From: Amycolatopsis taiwanensis DSM 45107
Lineage (GTDB): Bacteria > Actinomycetota > Actinomycetes > Mycobacteriales > Pseudonocardiaceae
Assembly (NCBI RefSeq): GCF_000519205.1
Contig: NZ_JAFB01000003.1
Location: 269,428-333,427, forward strand
Length of the DNA stretch: 64,000 nucleotides
Reading direction: 5' to 3'
A program made the translations under genes and the position numbers. Every line of letters begins with the position of its first letter. Positions within the stretch are counted from its first letter, which is position 1. The notes beneath the pieces were generated by a model that had not been told where the DNA came from, made no database searches, and saw only the letters and a program-made list of their open reading frames with translations. Below, one piece after another: positions 21,567 to 30,216 of the stretch.

Positions 21567-24500
21567 TCAGAACGGGACGTCGATGGGGAGGCGGCGGATG
21601 CCCGGCAGGCTGGCGTCCAGCTCACCGGTCTCGAACCGGCACATCCCGATCACGTGCCAGAACTGGCCGCCGGGATCGCCGTCGAGCTTGTACCGGCCGT
21701 CCGGGGCCAGCGCCGCCCACCCCTCCGGCAGGCCGAGCAGGGTCAGCCGGGCATGGGCCTCGCGCCCCGTCACCGACCACAGGCGCACGGTCCCGTCGTC
21801 ACCGGCGCTGGCCAGCAGGTCGCCGGACGGGCTGAACTGGACGGACAGCACGTCCCGGTTGTGCCCGACGAGGGTATGCAGGTGCGCCCCGGTCTCCGGA
21901 TCCCACAGGTGGATCACCAGGTCGTTGCCGGCGGTGGCGAGCAGGCCCCCGGACGGGCTGAACGCCAGCGTGCGCAGGCGGTCGATGTGCCGGGTGAGCA
22001 CCTGCCGCACCCGCCCGGTCTCCAGGTCCCAGACCCGGGCCGTGGTGTCCCACGAGGCGCTGGCCAGCACGCCGTTGCCGAAGGCCACCGAGTACACCCG
22101 GTCGGTGTGCCCGGACAGGACACGCACCAGCCGGCCGGTGCCGGCCTCCCACAGCCGCACCTTCGAGTCGTCGCACCCGGTGGCGAGCCACTTCCCGTCC
22201 GGGCTGAACGCGATCGAGCGGACCCGGCCGTGGTGGTCGGCCAGCGTCTGCAGGAGCCGCCCGGTGATCCGGTACCAGATCCGGACCGTGTCGTCGTCGT
22301 TCGCGGTCGCCAGCTCGTCGCCGGACGGGCTGAACGCCACCGTCCACACCGGCGCGGACTCCACGTTGAGATGCCGCTCGTAGCCCCCGGTGTCCACGTT
22401 GAACAGGTTGATCCGGCCGTCGTTGGTGACCGTGGCCAGCCGGGGCGCGGCCGGGCTGAACGCGGTGTCCTCCACGGTGAGCAGGCGGTCCGGCGAGCCG
22501 AACAGCTCTTCCACCTGCCGGCCGGTGACCGGGTCCCACAGCCGCGCGACACCGTCGTTGCCGGTGGTGGCCAGCAGGGAGCCGTCGGCGGAGAACCGCA
22601 CCCCGGTGACCCGCCGTCCATGCCCGGTCAGGGTGTGCCGGCACTGGCCGGTCTCCGGGTCCCACAGGCGCGTGGTGAACTGGTCGTCGCCGATCGCGAG
22701 TTGCCCGCCGTCGGGCCGGAACGCGAACGGCCACACCGAGCCGAGGTGGCCGGTCAGCCGGTGCCGGACCTGGCCGGTCTCGCCGTCCCACAGGATGACC
22801 GTGCCCGCGCTGTCGCCGGTGGCCACCAGAGCGCCGGAGGGACTGAAGGTGACCCAGTAGATCGCCGCCGGGTGCCCTGCCAGAATCCGCGCGCACTGCT
22901 TTTCGTCCAGGTCCCAGACCCGGACTCCGCCGTCGGTGTCGCCGCTGACCAGCCGTCGCCCCGCCGGATGGAAGGCCAGCGTGTAGACCCCGCCGGTGTG
23001 CCCCGGCAGGTCGGCCAGTCCGCGGCCGGTCCGCGGGTCCCAGAGCCGGACCGCCCCGTCCTGGCCCCCGGTGGCCAGCAGGTCCCCGGACGGGCTGAAC
23101 GCCACCCGGTACACCGAGCCCTCCGCACCGGTCAGTTCGCCCAGCGACGCGCCGCTCGCGGTGTCCCACAACCGGACGCTGCCGTCGGAGTACGAGGTCG
23201 CCAGCTTCTCGCCGTGGAACGCCATGCTGAAGATGAAGCCACGCCCGCCGGGCAGCTCGTGGCGGAGCCGACCGCTCGGCAGGTCCCACAGCCGCAGCAC
23301 GCCGTCGGCGTCGCCGGTGGCCAGCCGTTCGCCCGACGGGTCGAGCACCACCGGCCACGGCCACTCGTGGTGCCCCTCCAAGATCAGCAGTGGGTCGCCG
23401 GTGGCCGCGTCCCACACCCGCACGTTGCCGTCGGCGGACCCGGTGACCAGGAAGTTCTCGCCGTAGGTGACGGAATACACGCGGTCCCGGTGGCCCTGCA
23501 GGGTCCGCAGGGGCAGGCCGCTCGCGGTGTCGCAGATCAGCACCCCGCCGTCGTCGCTGCCGATCGCCAGCGTGCCGCCGTCCGGACTGTAGGCGAGTAC
23601 CTGCGGCAGCCGGCCGAACTCCGCGTGAAAGCCGTGCCGCACGCCGATCGACGACGGGGCCAGCTCCGTGTCCACCTGCTGCCCGGGCGCGATCGCCGCC
23701 CCGTGCAGCTCGCGGGCGTCCGGAAGGCCAGTCGCGGCGATGAGGGCGGCGCGGCGCCAGCGGGCCCCGGTCACCGCCGCACCGGTCAGGTCGGCCCCGC
23801 GCAACCGGGCTCCGGTCAGGTCGGCGCCGCGCAGGTCCGCCCCGGCCAGCTGTGCCTCGTCCAGTCGCGCCCGGACCAGGCAGGCGTCGCGCAGCACGGC
23901 ACGGGTCAGGTTGGTCCCGACCAGCCGGGCCCGGCTCAGGTCGGCGCCGGTGAGGTCGACCTCCTGCAGATCGCGGTAGGACAGGTCCTCGCCCTGCAGC
24001 GAAGCGCCCCGCAGATCGGCGCTGGCCGGGGTGCGCAGGCGGGTGGTCACCTTGATCGCGTTGGTCCGGGCCGCGTCGCTCGCTCGCCGGTCGGCCAGCA
24101 CGCCATCGGCCCACGCCTGGCACGCCCGGGTATCCGCGATGTCGCACAGGAAATCGATGGTCAGCTGCGAAAGCGGCCGCCGGGCGAGCTCCCGCGGCGC
24201 CGTGACACCGCTGAAGAACTGGCCCGCGATGGCGTTGGCCACCAGCCATTCCATCACCGAAACGTGGATGAACCCGAAGAGCCCGTCGTCGGTGCGCACG
24301 AGCAGGCTGCCCGCGCCGACCGCGTGCGCGGTCTGCGACCGCGAAAGGCGCCCACCGGCCAGGCCGGACAGCGTGTCCGCGACCTCGTGCAGCTCGGCGA
24401 GACCGATGAAGGACTCGCCGGCCTCCCACAGCCGCAGCGCCAGCGTGGTCACCGCCAGCCAGAGATCGTCCAGATCGAGACCGTGCACCGAACCGGGTCC

Positions 24501-27284
24501 GCCTTCGGCGCGGCGTGCCTCGAACGTCAACCAGTTCTGGAGGATCTCGCGGTACAGGCCCGCCGCCGAGAGGGTGTGCCGGGCGCGCACCGCCGCCTGC
24601 ACGCGTTCGGAGTCGAGGTCGGCGATGAAGCTCAGCATGCGCGGGTTCCGGGACAGGCCGAGCAAATCCTGGATACCGCTGATCAGCGCCAGCCTCGCCT
24701 CGGCCTTCTCCTCGTCACCTTCGTAGCGGTTGACCAGATAACTGCGGATCTGCTCGGGCGTGAAGTCCTCGATGCCGAAGATCCGCCGGTGCGGCATCAG
24801 CCCCACCCGTTCGCCGAGCGCGGTGAACACCTGGGCGTGCGACTTGAAATGCTGGGTGCGGCTGGCGATGATGATCTTCGCCTTGTCCCGCGCCGCCTGC
24901 AGCAGGGTATCCAGATGGTCCGCCGCGCGCTCGTAGGTGACCCGGGTGACCAGCTCGTCGAAACCGTCGAACAGCAGCACGATCCGGCCCTCGCGCAGCA
25001 TGTAGTGCAGGGCCTTGAGGTCGATCAGCTCCTCGCCGTGGTTGGCCAGGTGCGCCGCGACCAGCCCGTCCACCGTGTGCGCCTTGTCCAGCTCGCGCAG
25101 CTCGATCAGCAGTGGGATCACCGCCGGCACGGTCTCGGCGATCCGCCGGGCCACCTCCCGCAGCACGAACGTCTTGCCCCGGCCGAAGTCGCCCAGCACC
25201 AGCACGAACCGCCCGTAATCGCCGGTGACCAGGCGCACCAGCTCGTCGGCGAGGTCGTCGCGCACGTCGTTGTCCGGGCGATCCAGCTCGCGGAACCGTT
25301 GCGGCACATAGAGATCCGGCGGGTAGCGGCGGTCGGTGCGCAGCCGCATGGTCTGCTCGGCGACGTACTCGTCCAGGTCGAGCAGGCCCTGGAACTCGGT
25401 GAAGCTGCGCAGCCGGACGCCCCGGCGCGCGGTCTCGTCCCGCAGGCTCCGGGCCGGTGCCGGGCCCTGGAACACGAGCTCGGAACCGGGCGGCGGATCA
25501 TGCCGGAGGAAGTCGTCGACCACCTCCCGGGTCACCTCGCCGGCGTGCGCGCCGACCCGCCACTGGGCGGTGATGCGTTCGTTCTGGCGGGTCACGAGCA
25601 GGTGCGGCGGCTTCGCATCGATCCGCCGGATCTTGGCGTTCTCGTAACGGGCCGCGCAGACCTCGGCGACCCGGTCGAGGAGCCGGCCGTGCGGATCCGT
25701 CGCCGGGAGAAGCTCGGGTTCCGGCCCGGGCACCTGCCCGCCCAACTCGGCGACGCCGGTGGCGGGCGCGGTGAACGCGGCACCGACCGCCTGCCACTTC
25801 CGCGCCAGCCGCTCGGCCCGCTCCCCGACGCGGTCCTCCTGGACCGAGAACCGCCGCAGGCCCTCGGCCGTCACCTGGATGATCTCGTCGCGGCCGGGAC
25901 CCGCGCCGGACACCGCGGGCAGGCCGGAGTCGAGGAAGTCGATACGCGTGCCACCGGGTCCGGGACCGTGCAACACCAGGTTGAGGCGGCCGCCGAGCAG
26001 GCGGTCGAGCAGGTCGGCATCGGCCAGCAGCACCGGGTCGGGGCCCGGCAGCCGCCCGCCGGGCGTGGGATCGTGGCAGAGCACGCCGAGGCGCAGCCAG
26101 CCCGAGCTCTCGAAGGGCCGCAGGCGTTCGGCGAACCACGCGGCCTGCGCCTCGCCGAGCTGGCCGTAGTCGTCCTCCGGGCGGTGGCTGGCCGCCATGG
26201 TCGAGTTCATGCCGGCGACGGCGACCCGCAGCTCGGGAATCGCGAACAACGTCCAGGGCTGGGCGATGTCGAACACCGGGCCGTCGAGTCCCTGGTAAAG
26301 CTCGCCGAACAGCTCGGCGAACTGCTCCAGCTTCGGGAAATAGGGCTCCTGCGGCTGCCGGTCCCGGGACTCGCACTGCAGGAAATACGCGTGGCAGGCG
26401 GCCTTCGACACGTCACGCCGGCCCGGCACGACGATCATCCGGTGCGGTTCCAGGCCGAGCAGGACGCGCAGCCCGGCGAGGAAGTTCAACGCCTCGTCCA
26501 CCTGGGCGGGCCGGGCCGACTCGGTCAGGTCCCCGCTGACCACGATCAGGTCCGGTTCCGGCACGCCGGAGTCGGTGAGCCGGCTGACGTTGGCCCGGAT
26601 GCGGGACTGCAGCTCGCTCGCGGTCAGCGGCTCCCCGGCGCCGACGGTGCCGCGCCCGAACCGGGGACCGGGCACGTGCAGCACGGTCACGCTGTCGCGC
26701 CCCGCCGGGGCAGACAGCCCGGCGGGCGGGTAGGCCGGCTCGGCCAGCGGCGTGCGGCGCGTGCGCGACGGCTCGGCGGCCGACGGCACTCGCGGCGGTT
26801 CGGGCAGCTGCGGCGAGCCGGTCGGGAACCCCGGCTCCACGGCGGGTTTCGCCCGGCCGTCGAGCGTCTCCCGCAGGCGGCCGAGCAGCGTCTGGCGCGC
26901 CGCGTGCTCCTCGGCGAGGCCGGCCAGGTCCACCCAGGTGATGGTGGCGAGCAGCCCGTCCACCGGGCAGTCCTCGATCCGGACGGTGACCAGCTTTCCC
27001 GGGTCGGTGCGCAGGGTCGCCTGCCATTCCAGCGTCCCGTACCGCGACTTGAGATAGTTGCGCGACAGCACCGCGACGACCACCGCGGCATCCCGGATCC
27101 CGCGGTGCATGAAGTCGATGAAGTTCGTGCCCGGCACGAAGTCCCACGCCTGGATCAGCGTGCGATGCCCGGCCGCCTCCAGCTGCCAGGCGATCCACGA
27201 CGCCCAGCGTTCGTCGGCCGGCGAATAGCTGATGAAGAAATCGATCGGGCGTTCGGGATCCACCCGCTCCCCGTGCCCGACCAT
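21567..27284 (-). CDS. TIR - degenerate phosphoesterase - NACHT - pentapeptide - WD40 STAND protein
   Basis: 1905-residue signal-transduction ATPase, probably an immune-type sensor. Order: TIR domain (about 11-120, FFISYSPADERWASW, candidate NADase Glu86 in GTLEW); Pro-rich linker (145-195); calcineurin-like phosphoesterase fold (198-460) with metal motifs lost; domain of uncertain fold (530-665, LRSFTEFQGLLDLDEYV); NACHT ATPase (Walker A GDFGRGKT 698-705, Walker B LLFDGFDEL 770-778); helical part to about 1085; pentapeptide repeats (1089-1170); 15 WD40 repeats (about 1225-1850); tail with PDGRYKLDGDPGG. WD40 repeats probably sense the trigger and the TIR domain acts. The ATG start lacks a clear ribosome-binding site; a GTG seven codons later follows GGGGAG. 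Function is inferred. Confidence 0.92.
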   Translation of the reverse strand: MVGHGERVDPERPIDFFISYSPADERWASWIAWQLEAAGHRTLIQAWDFVPGTNFIDFMHRGIRDAAVVVAVLSRNYLKSRYGTLEWQATLRTDPGKLVTVRIEDCPVDGLLATITWVDLAGLAEEHAARQTLLGRLRETLDGRAKPAVEPGFPTGSPQLPEPPRVPSAAEPSRTRRTPLAEPAYPPAGLSAPAGRDSVTVLHVPGPRFGRGTVGAGEPLTASELQSRIRANVSRLTDSGVPEPDLIVVSGDLTESARPAQVDEALNFLAGLRVLLGLEPHRMIVVPGRRDVSKAACHAYFLQCESRDRQPQEPYFPKLEQFAELFGELYQGLDGPVFDIAQPWTLFAIPELRVAVAGMNSTMAASHRPEDDYGQLGEAQAAWFAERLRPFESSGWLRLGVLCHDPTPGGRLPGPDPVLLADADLLDRLLGGRLNLVLHGPGPGGTRIDFLDSGLPAVSGAGPGRDEIIQVTAEGLRRFSVQEDRVGERAERLARKWQAVGAAFTAPATGVAELGGQVPGPEPELLPATDPHGRLLDRVAEVCAARYENAKIRRIDAKPPHLLVTRQNERITAQWRVGAHAGEVTREVVDDFLRHDPPPGSELVFQGPAPARSLRDETARRGVRLRSFTEFQGLLDLDEYVAEQTMRLRTDRRYPPDLYVPQRFRELDRPDNDVRDDLADELVRLVTGDYGRFVLVLGDFGRGKTFVLREVARRIAETVPAVIPLLIELRELDKAHTVDGLVAAHLANHGEELIDLKALHYMLREGRIVLLFDGFDELVTRVTYERAADHLDTLLQAARDKAKIIIASRTQHFKSHAQVFTALGERVGLMPHRRIFGIEDFTPEQIRSYLVNRYEGDEEKAEARLALISGIQDLLGLSRNPRMLSFIADLDSERVQAAVRARHTLSAAGLYREILQNWLTFEARRAEGGPGSVHGLDLDDLWLAVTTLALRLWEAGESFIGLAELHEVADTLSGLAGGRLSRSQTAHAVGAGSLLVRTDDGLFGFIHVSVMEWLVANAIAGQFFSGVTAPRELARRPLSQLTIDFLCDIADTRACQAWADGVLADRRASDAARTNAIKVTTRLRTPASADLRGASLQGEDLSYRDLQEVDLTGADLSRARLVGTNLTRAVLRDACLVRARLDEAQLAGADLRGADLTGARLRGADLTGAAVTGARWRRAALIAATGLPDARELHGAAIAPGQQVDTELAPSSIGVRHGFHAEFGRLPQVLAYSPDGGTLAIGSDDGGVLICDTASGLPLRTLQGHRDRVYSVTYGENFLVTGSADGNVRVWDAATGDPLLILEGHHEWPWPVVLDPSGERLATGDADGVLRLWDLPSGRLRHELPGGRGFIFSMAFHGEKLATSYSDGSVRLWDTASGASLGELTGAEGSVYRVAFSPSGDLLATGGQDGAVRLWDPRTGRGLADLPGHTGGVYTLAFHPAGRRLVSGDTDGGVRVWDLDEKQCARILAGHPAAIYWVTFSPSGALVATGDSAGTVILWDGETGQVRHRLTGHLGSVWPFAFRPDGGQLAIGDDQFTTRLWDPETGQCRHTLTGHGRRVTGVRFSADGSLLATTGNDGVARLWDPVTGRQVEELFGSPDRLLTVEDTAFSPAAPRLATVTNDGRINLFNVDTGGYERHLNVESAPVWTVAFSPSGDELATANDDDTVRIWYRITGRLLQTLADHHGRVRSIAFSPDGKWLATGCDDSKVRLWEAGTGRLVRVLSGHTDRVYSVAFGNGVLASASWDTTARVWDLETGRVRQVLTRHIDRLRTLAFSPSGGLLATAGNDLVIHLWDPETGAHLHTLVGHNRDVLSVQFSPSGDLLASAGDDGTVRLWSVTGREAHARLTLLGLPEGWAALAPDGRYKLDGDPGGQFWHVIGMCRFETGELDASLPGIRRLPIDVPF

Positions 27285-27427
27285 AGCGGCAGTATCGCCG
27301 CACTGGTGGACGATTGCCCATCGGCCATTCGGGTTGCGATCATGCGAGCGTGCTCTCTCGCCGAAGCCCGGGCGCGTCCGGTGACCTCGCTGAACGCGGC
27401 GGACCGCCACCCGGCAGACTCGCGCGC

Positions 27428-28642
27428 GTGACCACCGGAGTACGCCAGGCGCTGGCGAAACCGAGCGCGCTGACCTGGGTCAGGATCGGGCTGCTGGCCG
27501 CCGGGCTGCTGTGCGTGGCGACCGGGCTGCTGCCCAGGGACGAGGCGGCCGCCAACATGCGGCGGATCGCCCCCCTGCTGCTGTTCCTCGGCAGTGTCAT
27601 CGTGCTCGCCAAGCTCGCCAGGCAGGCGCTGGTCTTCGACGTGATCGCCACCCGGGTGGCGATCTTCGGCCGGGGCAACTACCTGGTGCTGTTCGTGCTC
27701 TGCGTGGTGTTCGCGACCCTCACGACCGTGGTGCTCAACCTCGACACCACCGCGGTGCTGCTCACCCCGGTCTTCCTCGCACTGGCGCCGAGAGCACGGA
27801 TCGCCGCGCTGCCGCTGGCCATGACCACCATCTGGCTGGCCAACACGGCGAGCCTGCTGCTGCCGGTGTCCAACCTGACGAACCTGCTGGCCGCCAACCG
27901 GGTCGCGCTCGCCGCACCCGATTTCGCCGCCCGCATGTGGGCGCCCCAGCTGGCCTCGCTCGCCGCCACCATGCTGTTCCTCTGGCTGTGTTACTGGCGG
28001 CGCGACCGGCGCGGTGAGGACCGCTACCTGCCCCCACCACCGGTCAAGCTCACCGAGCCGCGGCAGCGCGCGCTGCTGTGGATCAGCGGCGGCGCCTGCC
28101 TGCTGTTCATCGCGGCGATCCCGTTGATCCGCGACGAGATCGGTTACGCCGCCGCCGGCGCCGCGGCGGTCGTGGTCCTCGCGTACGCCTTCCTCGACCG
28201 CGAAAAGCTGCGGTGGCAGCTGATCCCGTGGGAGCTGCTGATCTTCGTGACCGGGCTGTTCCTGGTGGTGCCCACGCTCAGCCGGTTCGGGCTCAGCGAG
28301 GTCATGACCGCGCTGATCGGCACCGACGGCAGTGCGCTCGACGCGTTCCGCGCCGGTGCGGCGGGCGCCGGACTGTCCAACGTGGTCAACAACCTGCCCG
28401 CCTACACCGCGGGCGAGGCGGTGGTTCCGGCGGCGAACCACGACCAGCTGCTGGCCCTGCTGATCGGCACCAACGTCGGGCCGATCGTCACCCCGTGGGC
28501 GTCGCTGGCAACCCTGCTGTGCCTGGAATCCTGCCGGCACCACGGCCTGCGTGTATCGATGGGCCGGTTCATGCGCACCGGTCTCGGCCTGGCCGTGGTG
28601 GCGCTGGCCGCGAGCATCGCCGCGCTGTGGTCAACGCGGTAG
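27428..28642 (+). CDS. SLC13/ArsB-type ion permease
   Basis: 404-residue inner-membrane transporter of the ion-transporter superfamily (ArsB, NhaD, CitM relatives). About eleven hydrophobic helices are split into two halves, each with a family hairpin: NTASLLLPVSNLTNLL in the first and NVVNNLPAY in the second. The GTG start is chosen because upstream codons lack hydrophobic or family character. It is divergent from the TIR-NACHT gene across 143 bp and its end overlaps the convergent phosphatase gene by 12 bp. Substrate (arsenite, dicarboxylate or cation) cannot be read from the sequence; no ars genes are nearby. Confidence 0.82.
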   Translation: MTTGVRQALAKPSALTWVRIGLLAAGLLCVATGLLPRDEAAANMRRIAPLLLFLGSVIVLAKLARQALVFDVIATRVAIFGRGNYLVLFVLCVVFATLTTVVLNLDTTAVLLTPVFLALAPRARIAALPLAMTTIWLANTASLLLPVSNLTNLLAANRVALAAPDFAARMWAPQLASLAATMLFLWLCYWRRDRRGEDRYLPPPPVKLTEPRQRALLWISGGACLLFIAAIPLIRDEIGYAAAGAAAVVVLAYAFLDREKLRWQLIPWELLIFVTGLFLVVPTLSRFGLSEVMTALIGTDGSALDAFRAGAAGAGLSNVVNNLPAYTAGEAVVPAANHDQLLALLIGTNVGPIVTPWASLATLLCLESCRHHGLRVSMGRFMRTGLGLAVVALAASIAALWSTR

Positions 28643-29542
28643 CCCGGCGATGGTGATCCTCTCGGCGGAGCGAACCAGCTCCAGCAGGCCGGGAATGGCC
28701 TCCGGATGCCCCGCCACGAAGCTGCGGTCGTGGCCGAGGTCGATGCGCTCGTCGAACGGTTCGCCGTCGAAGCCGCACACCGAGATGCCGGCCTCGCGGG
28801 CGATCAGGCTCCCCGCCGGGAAATCGATCGCCTCGGCCCGGTAGCCGACGAAACCGTCGATGTCGCCCCTGGCCAGCATCACCCACGCCAGCAGCGGCGC
28901 CCACAGCTGCAGCACCCGGCGCGAACTCGACTCCAGCACCACCCGCAGGGCACGGGCCGCCTCGTTGTCCCGGCCGACCTCATAGCCCTGCGCCCAGGCC
29001 AGCACGGGATGTTCCGCCATCCGGTACCCGGGCCGGACCGTCCCGCCCGGTCCCCGCGTGCCGTGCCCGCCGATCGCCGACCAGCTCTCGCCGCGCACCG
29101 GATCGTGCACGACACCCAACACCGGCAGCCCATCGCGACACAGCGCCACACCGACCACGTAATTGCTCAGACCGATCGCGACGTTGTTCGTACCGTCCAA
29201 CGGATCCACCAGCCACACCCACGAGTCGTCGGCCGCGTCCAGCAGGCCCGATTCCTCGGCGACGATCCGGTGCCGCGGGAAGGCGGCGCGGATCCGGTCC
29301 ACGATGATCCGTTCGGCGGCCAGGTCGAGGTCGGTGACGATGTCCCCGGTCGCGCTCTTGGTGCGCACCCCCAGCGACCCGGTCACCCGGGCGAGAAGCA
29401 GCTGTCCCGCCTCTTCCACCGCCTCCACCGCGACCGATCTGGCCCGCTCCAGCTCGGCCAGATCCTCCGGACCGTCCTGATCGGACGGTGCCATCGCCCC
29501 GGTGCGGCGTGACCCCCGCGTCAGCGTTTCGTGCACCCGCAT
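28631..29542 (-). CDS. Inositol-monophosphatase-family phosphatase
   Basis: 303-residue Mg2+-dependent phosphatase of the SuhB/CysQ/HisN family, which removes phosphate from inositol phosphates, 3'-phosphoadenosine nucleotides or histidinol phosphate. Metal residues are present: Glu96/Glu97 in VAEESG, DPLDGTNN (113-120) and the second-half motif AIDFPAGS in place of the usual WDxAAG. The ATG start has a GGAGGA ribosome-binding site and lies 22 bp inside the upstream cupin gene. It is the third gene of a tightly overlapping operon with a two-TM protein and a cupin, so a signalling nucleotide or small phosphate ester is a plausible substrate. That is speculation. Confidence 0.9.
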   Translation of the reverse strand: MRVHETLTRGSRRTGAMAPSDQDGPEDLAELERARSVAVEAVEEAGQLLLARVTGSLGVRTKSATGDIVTDLDLAAERIIVDRIRAAFPRHRIVAEESGLLDAADDSWVWLVDPLDGTNNVAIGLSNYVVGVALCRDGLPVLGVVHDPVRGESWSAIGGHGTRGPGGTVRPGYRMAEHPVLAWAQGYEVGRDNEAARALRVVLESSSRRVLQLWAPLLAWVMLARGDIDGFVGYRAEAIDFPAGSLIAREAGISVCGFDGEPFDERIDLGHDRSFVAGHPEAIPGLLELVRSAERITIAGLPR

Positions 29543-30216
29543 GGGTCCTCCGCTCGAGGTTGTCCGACCTGTCCGATCCGTTCGAGGACCACCGTGGCCG
29601 CGTGGGCCGTCTCGTGCCGGTCGCACAGCTGCCGCCTGACCCGATGTGTTCCAGTGTGCAGTCCACCGAGAGCGAGGTCCACCGCTCCCGGCCGGCCACT
29701 ACCGAGCGCGACGGTCGCCGTCTCCCCTTCCGGTACGGTCTCATGAAACACGCCGGCCGGCAGCCCGTAAACGTCGCCCCGCTGGTGCACTTCGCTCACA
29801 CTGCCGCCCCGGCGGACCAGCCGGCCGGTGCGCCTGATCTCGTCTCCCGCCGCGTCACTGCTGACCTCGCACAGCCGGTGCGTGGGCGCTTCCAGGTCGT
29901 CGGCCACGTCGACGAGTTCGTTGCGCAACCTTCCATAAAGGACATAGCTGACCAGGTCCCAGCTGTGTGCGTGCACCGTCGAGGTCGTTGCCTGGCCGGC
30001 GCGCAACTGCGCGCTCCACACGTGTACGCAGACGCCCCGCTCGCCCGCCCGTTCCAGCGGGAGGCACACGAAACCCAGCGGATGCCGGACCGCGCGGACG
30101 TCACTACGCCCGGCCGCCACTTCGCGCATCGTTTCGATCGTCCACTGTGGAACGTTCATGCCCGCCGCGGTTCCGGCCAGGGCCCCGTAAATCGTCTCGT
30201 ACATGGCGCGGTTCAC
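29521..30216 (-). CDS. Cupin-fold protein of the two-TM/IMPase operon
   Basis: 231-residue protein. Cupin motif 1 is represented by VHAHSWDLVSYVLYG with His82 and His84, and motif 2 by GDVYGLPAGVFHETV with the PxGxxH pattern ending at His158, so a mononuclear metal site is likely. The overall pattern recalls cysteine-dioxygenase-like cupins, but I cannot name a reaction. A Cys-rich tail (DPCGCTKR) ends the chain. The GTG start overlaps the stop of the two-TM gene (GTGA) and its end overlaps the phosphatase gene by 22 bp, so the three are translationally coupled. Confidence 0.75.
   Translation of the reverse strand: MNRAMYETIYGALAGTAAGMNVPQWTIETMREVAAGRSDVRAVRHPLGFVCLPLERAGERGVCVHVWSAQLRAGQATTSTVHAHSWDLVSYVLYGRLRNELVDVADDLEAPTHRLCEVSSDAAGDEIRRTGRLVRRGGSVSEVHQRGDVYGLPAGVFHETVPEGETATVALGSGRPGAVDLALGGLHTGTHRVRRQLCDRHETAHAATVVLERIGQVGQPRAEDPCGCTKR

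Noticed and set aside
21510-27431. Plus-strand open frame of 1973 codons opposite the TIR-NACHT gene
   Set aside because: It mirrors the real gene codon by codon, is rich in Arg/Gly/His/Gln low-complexity sequence and has no domain; long antisense frames are normal at this GC content.
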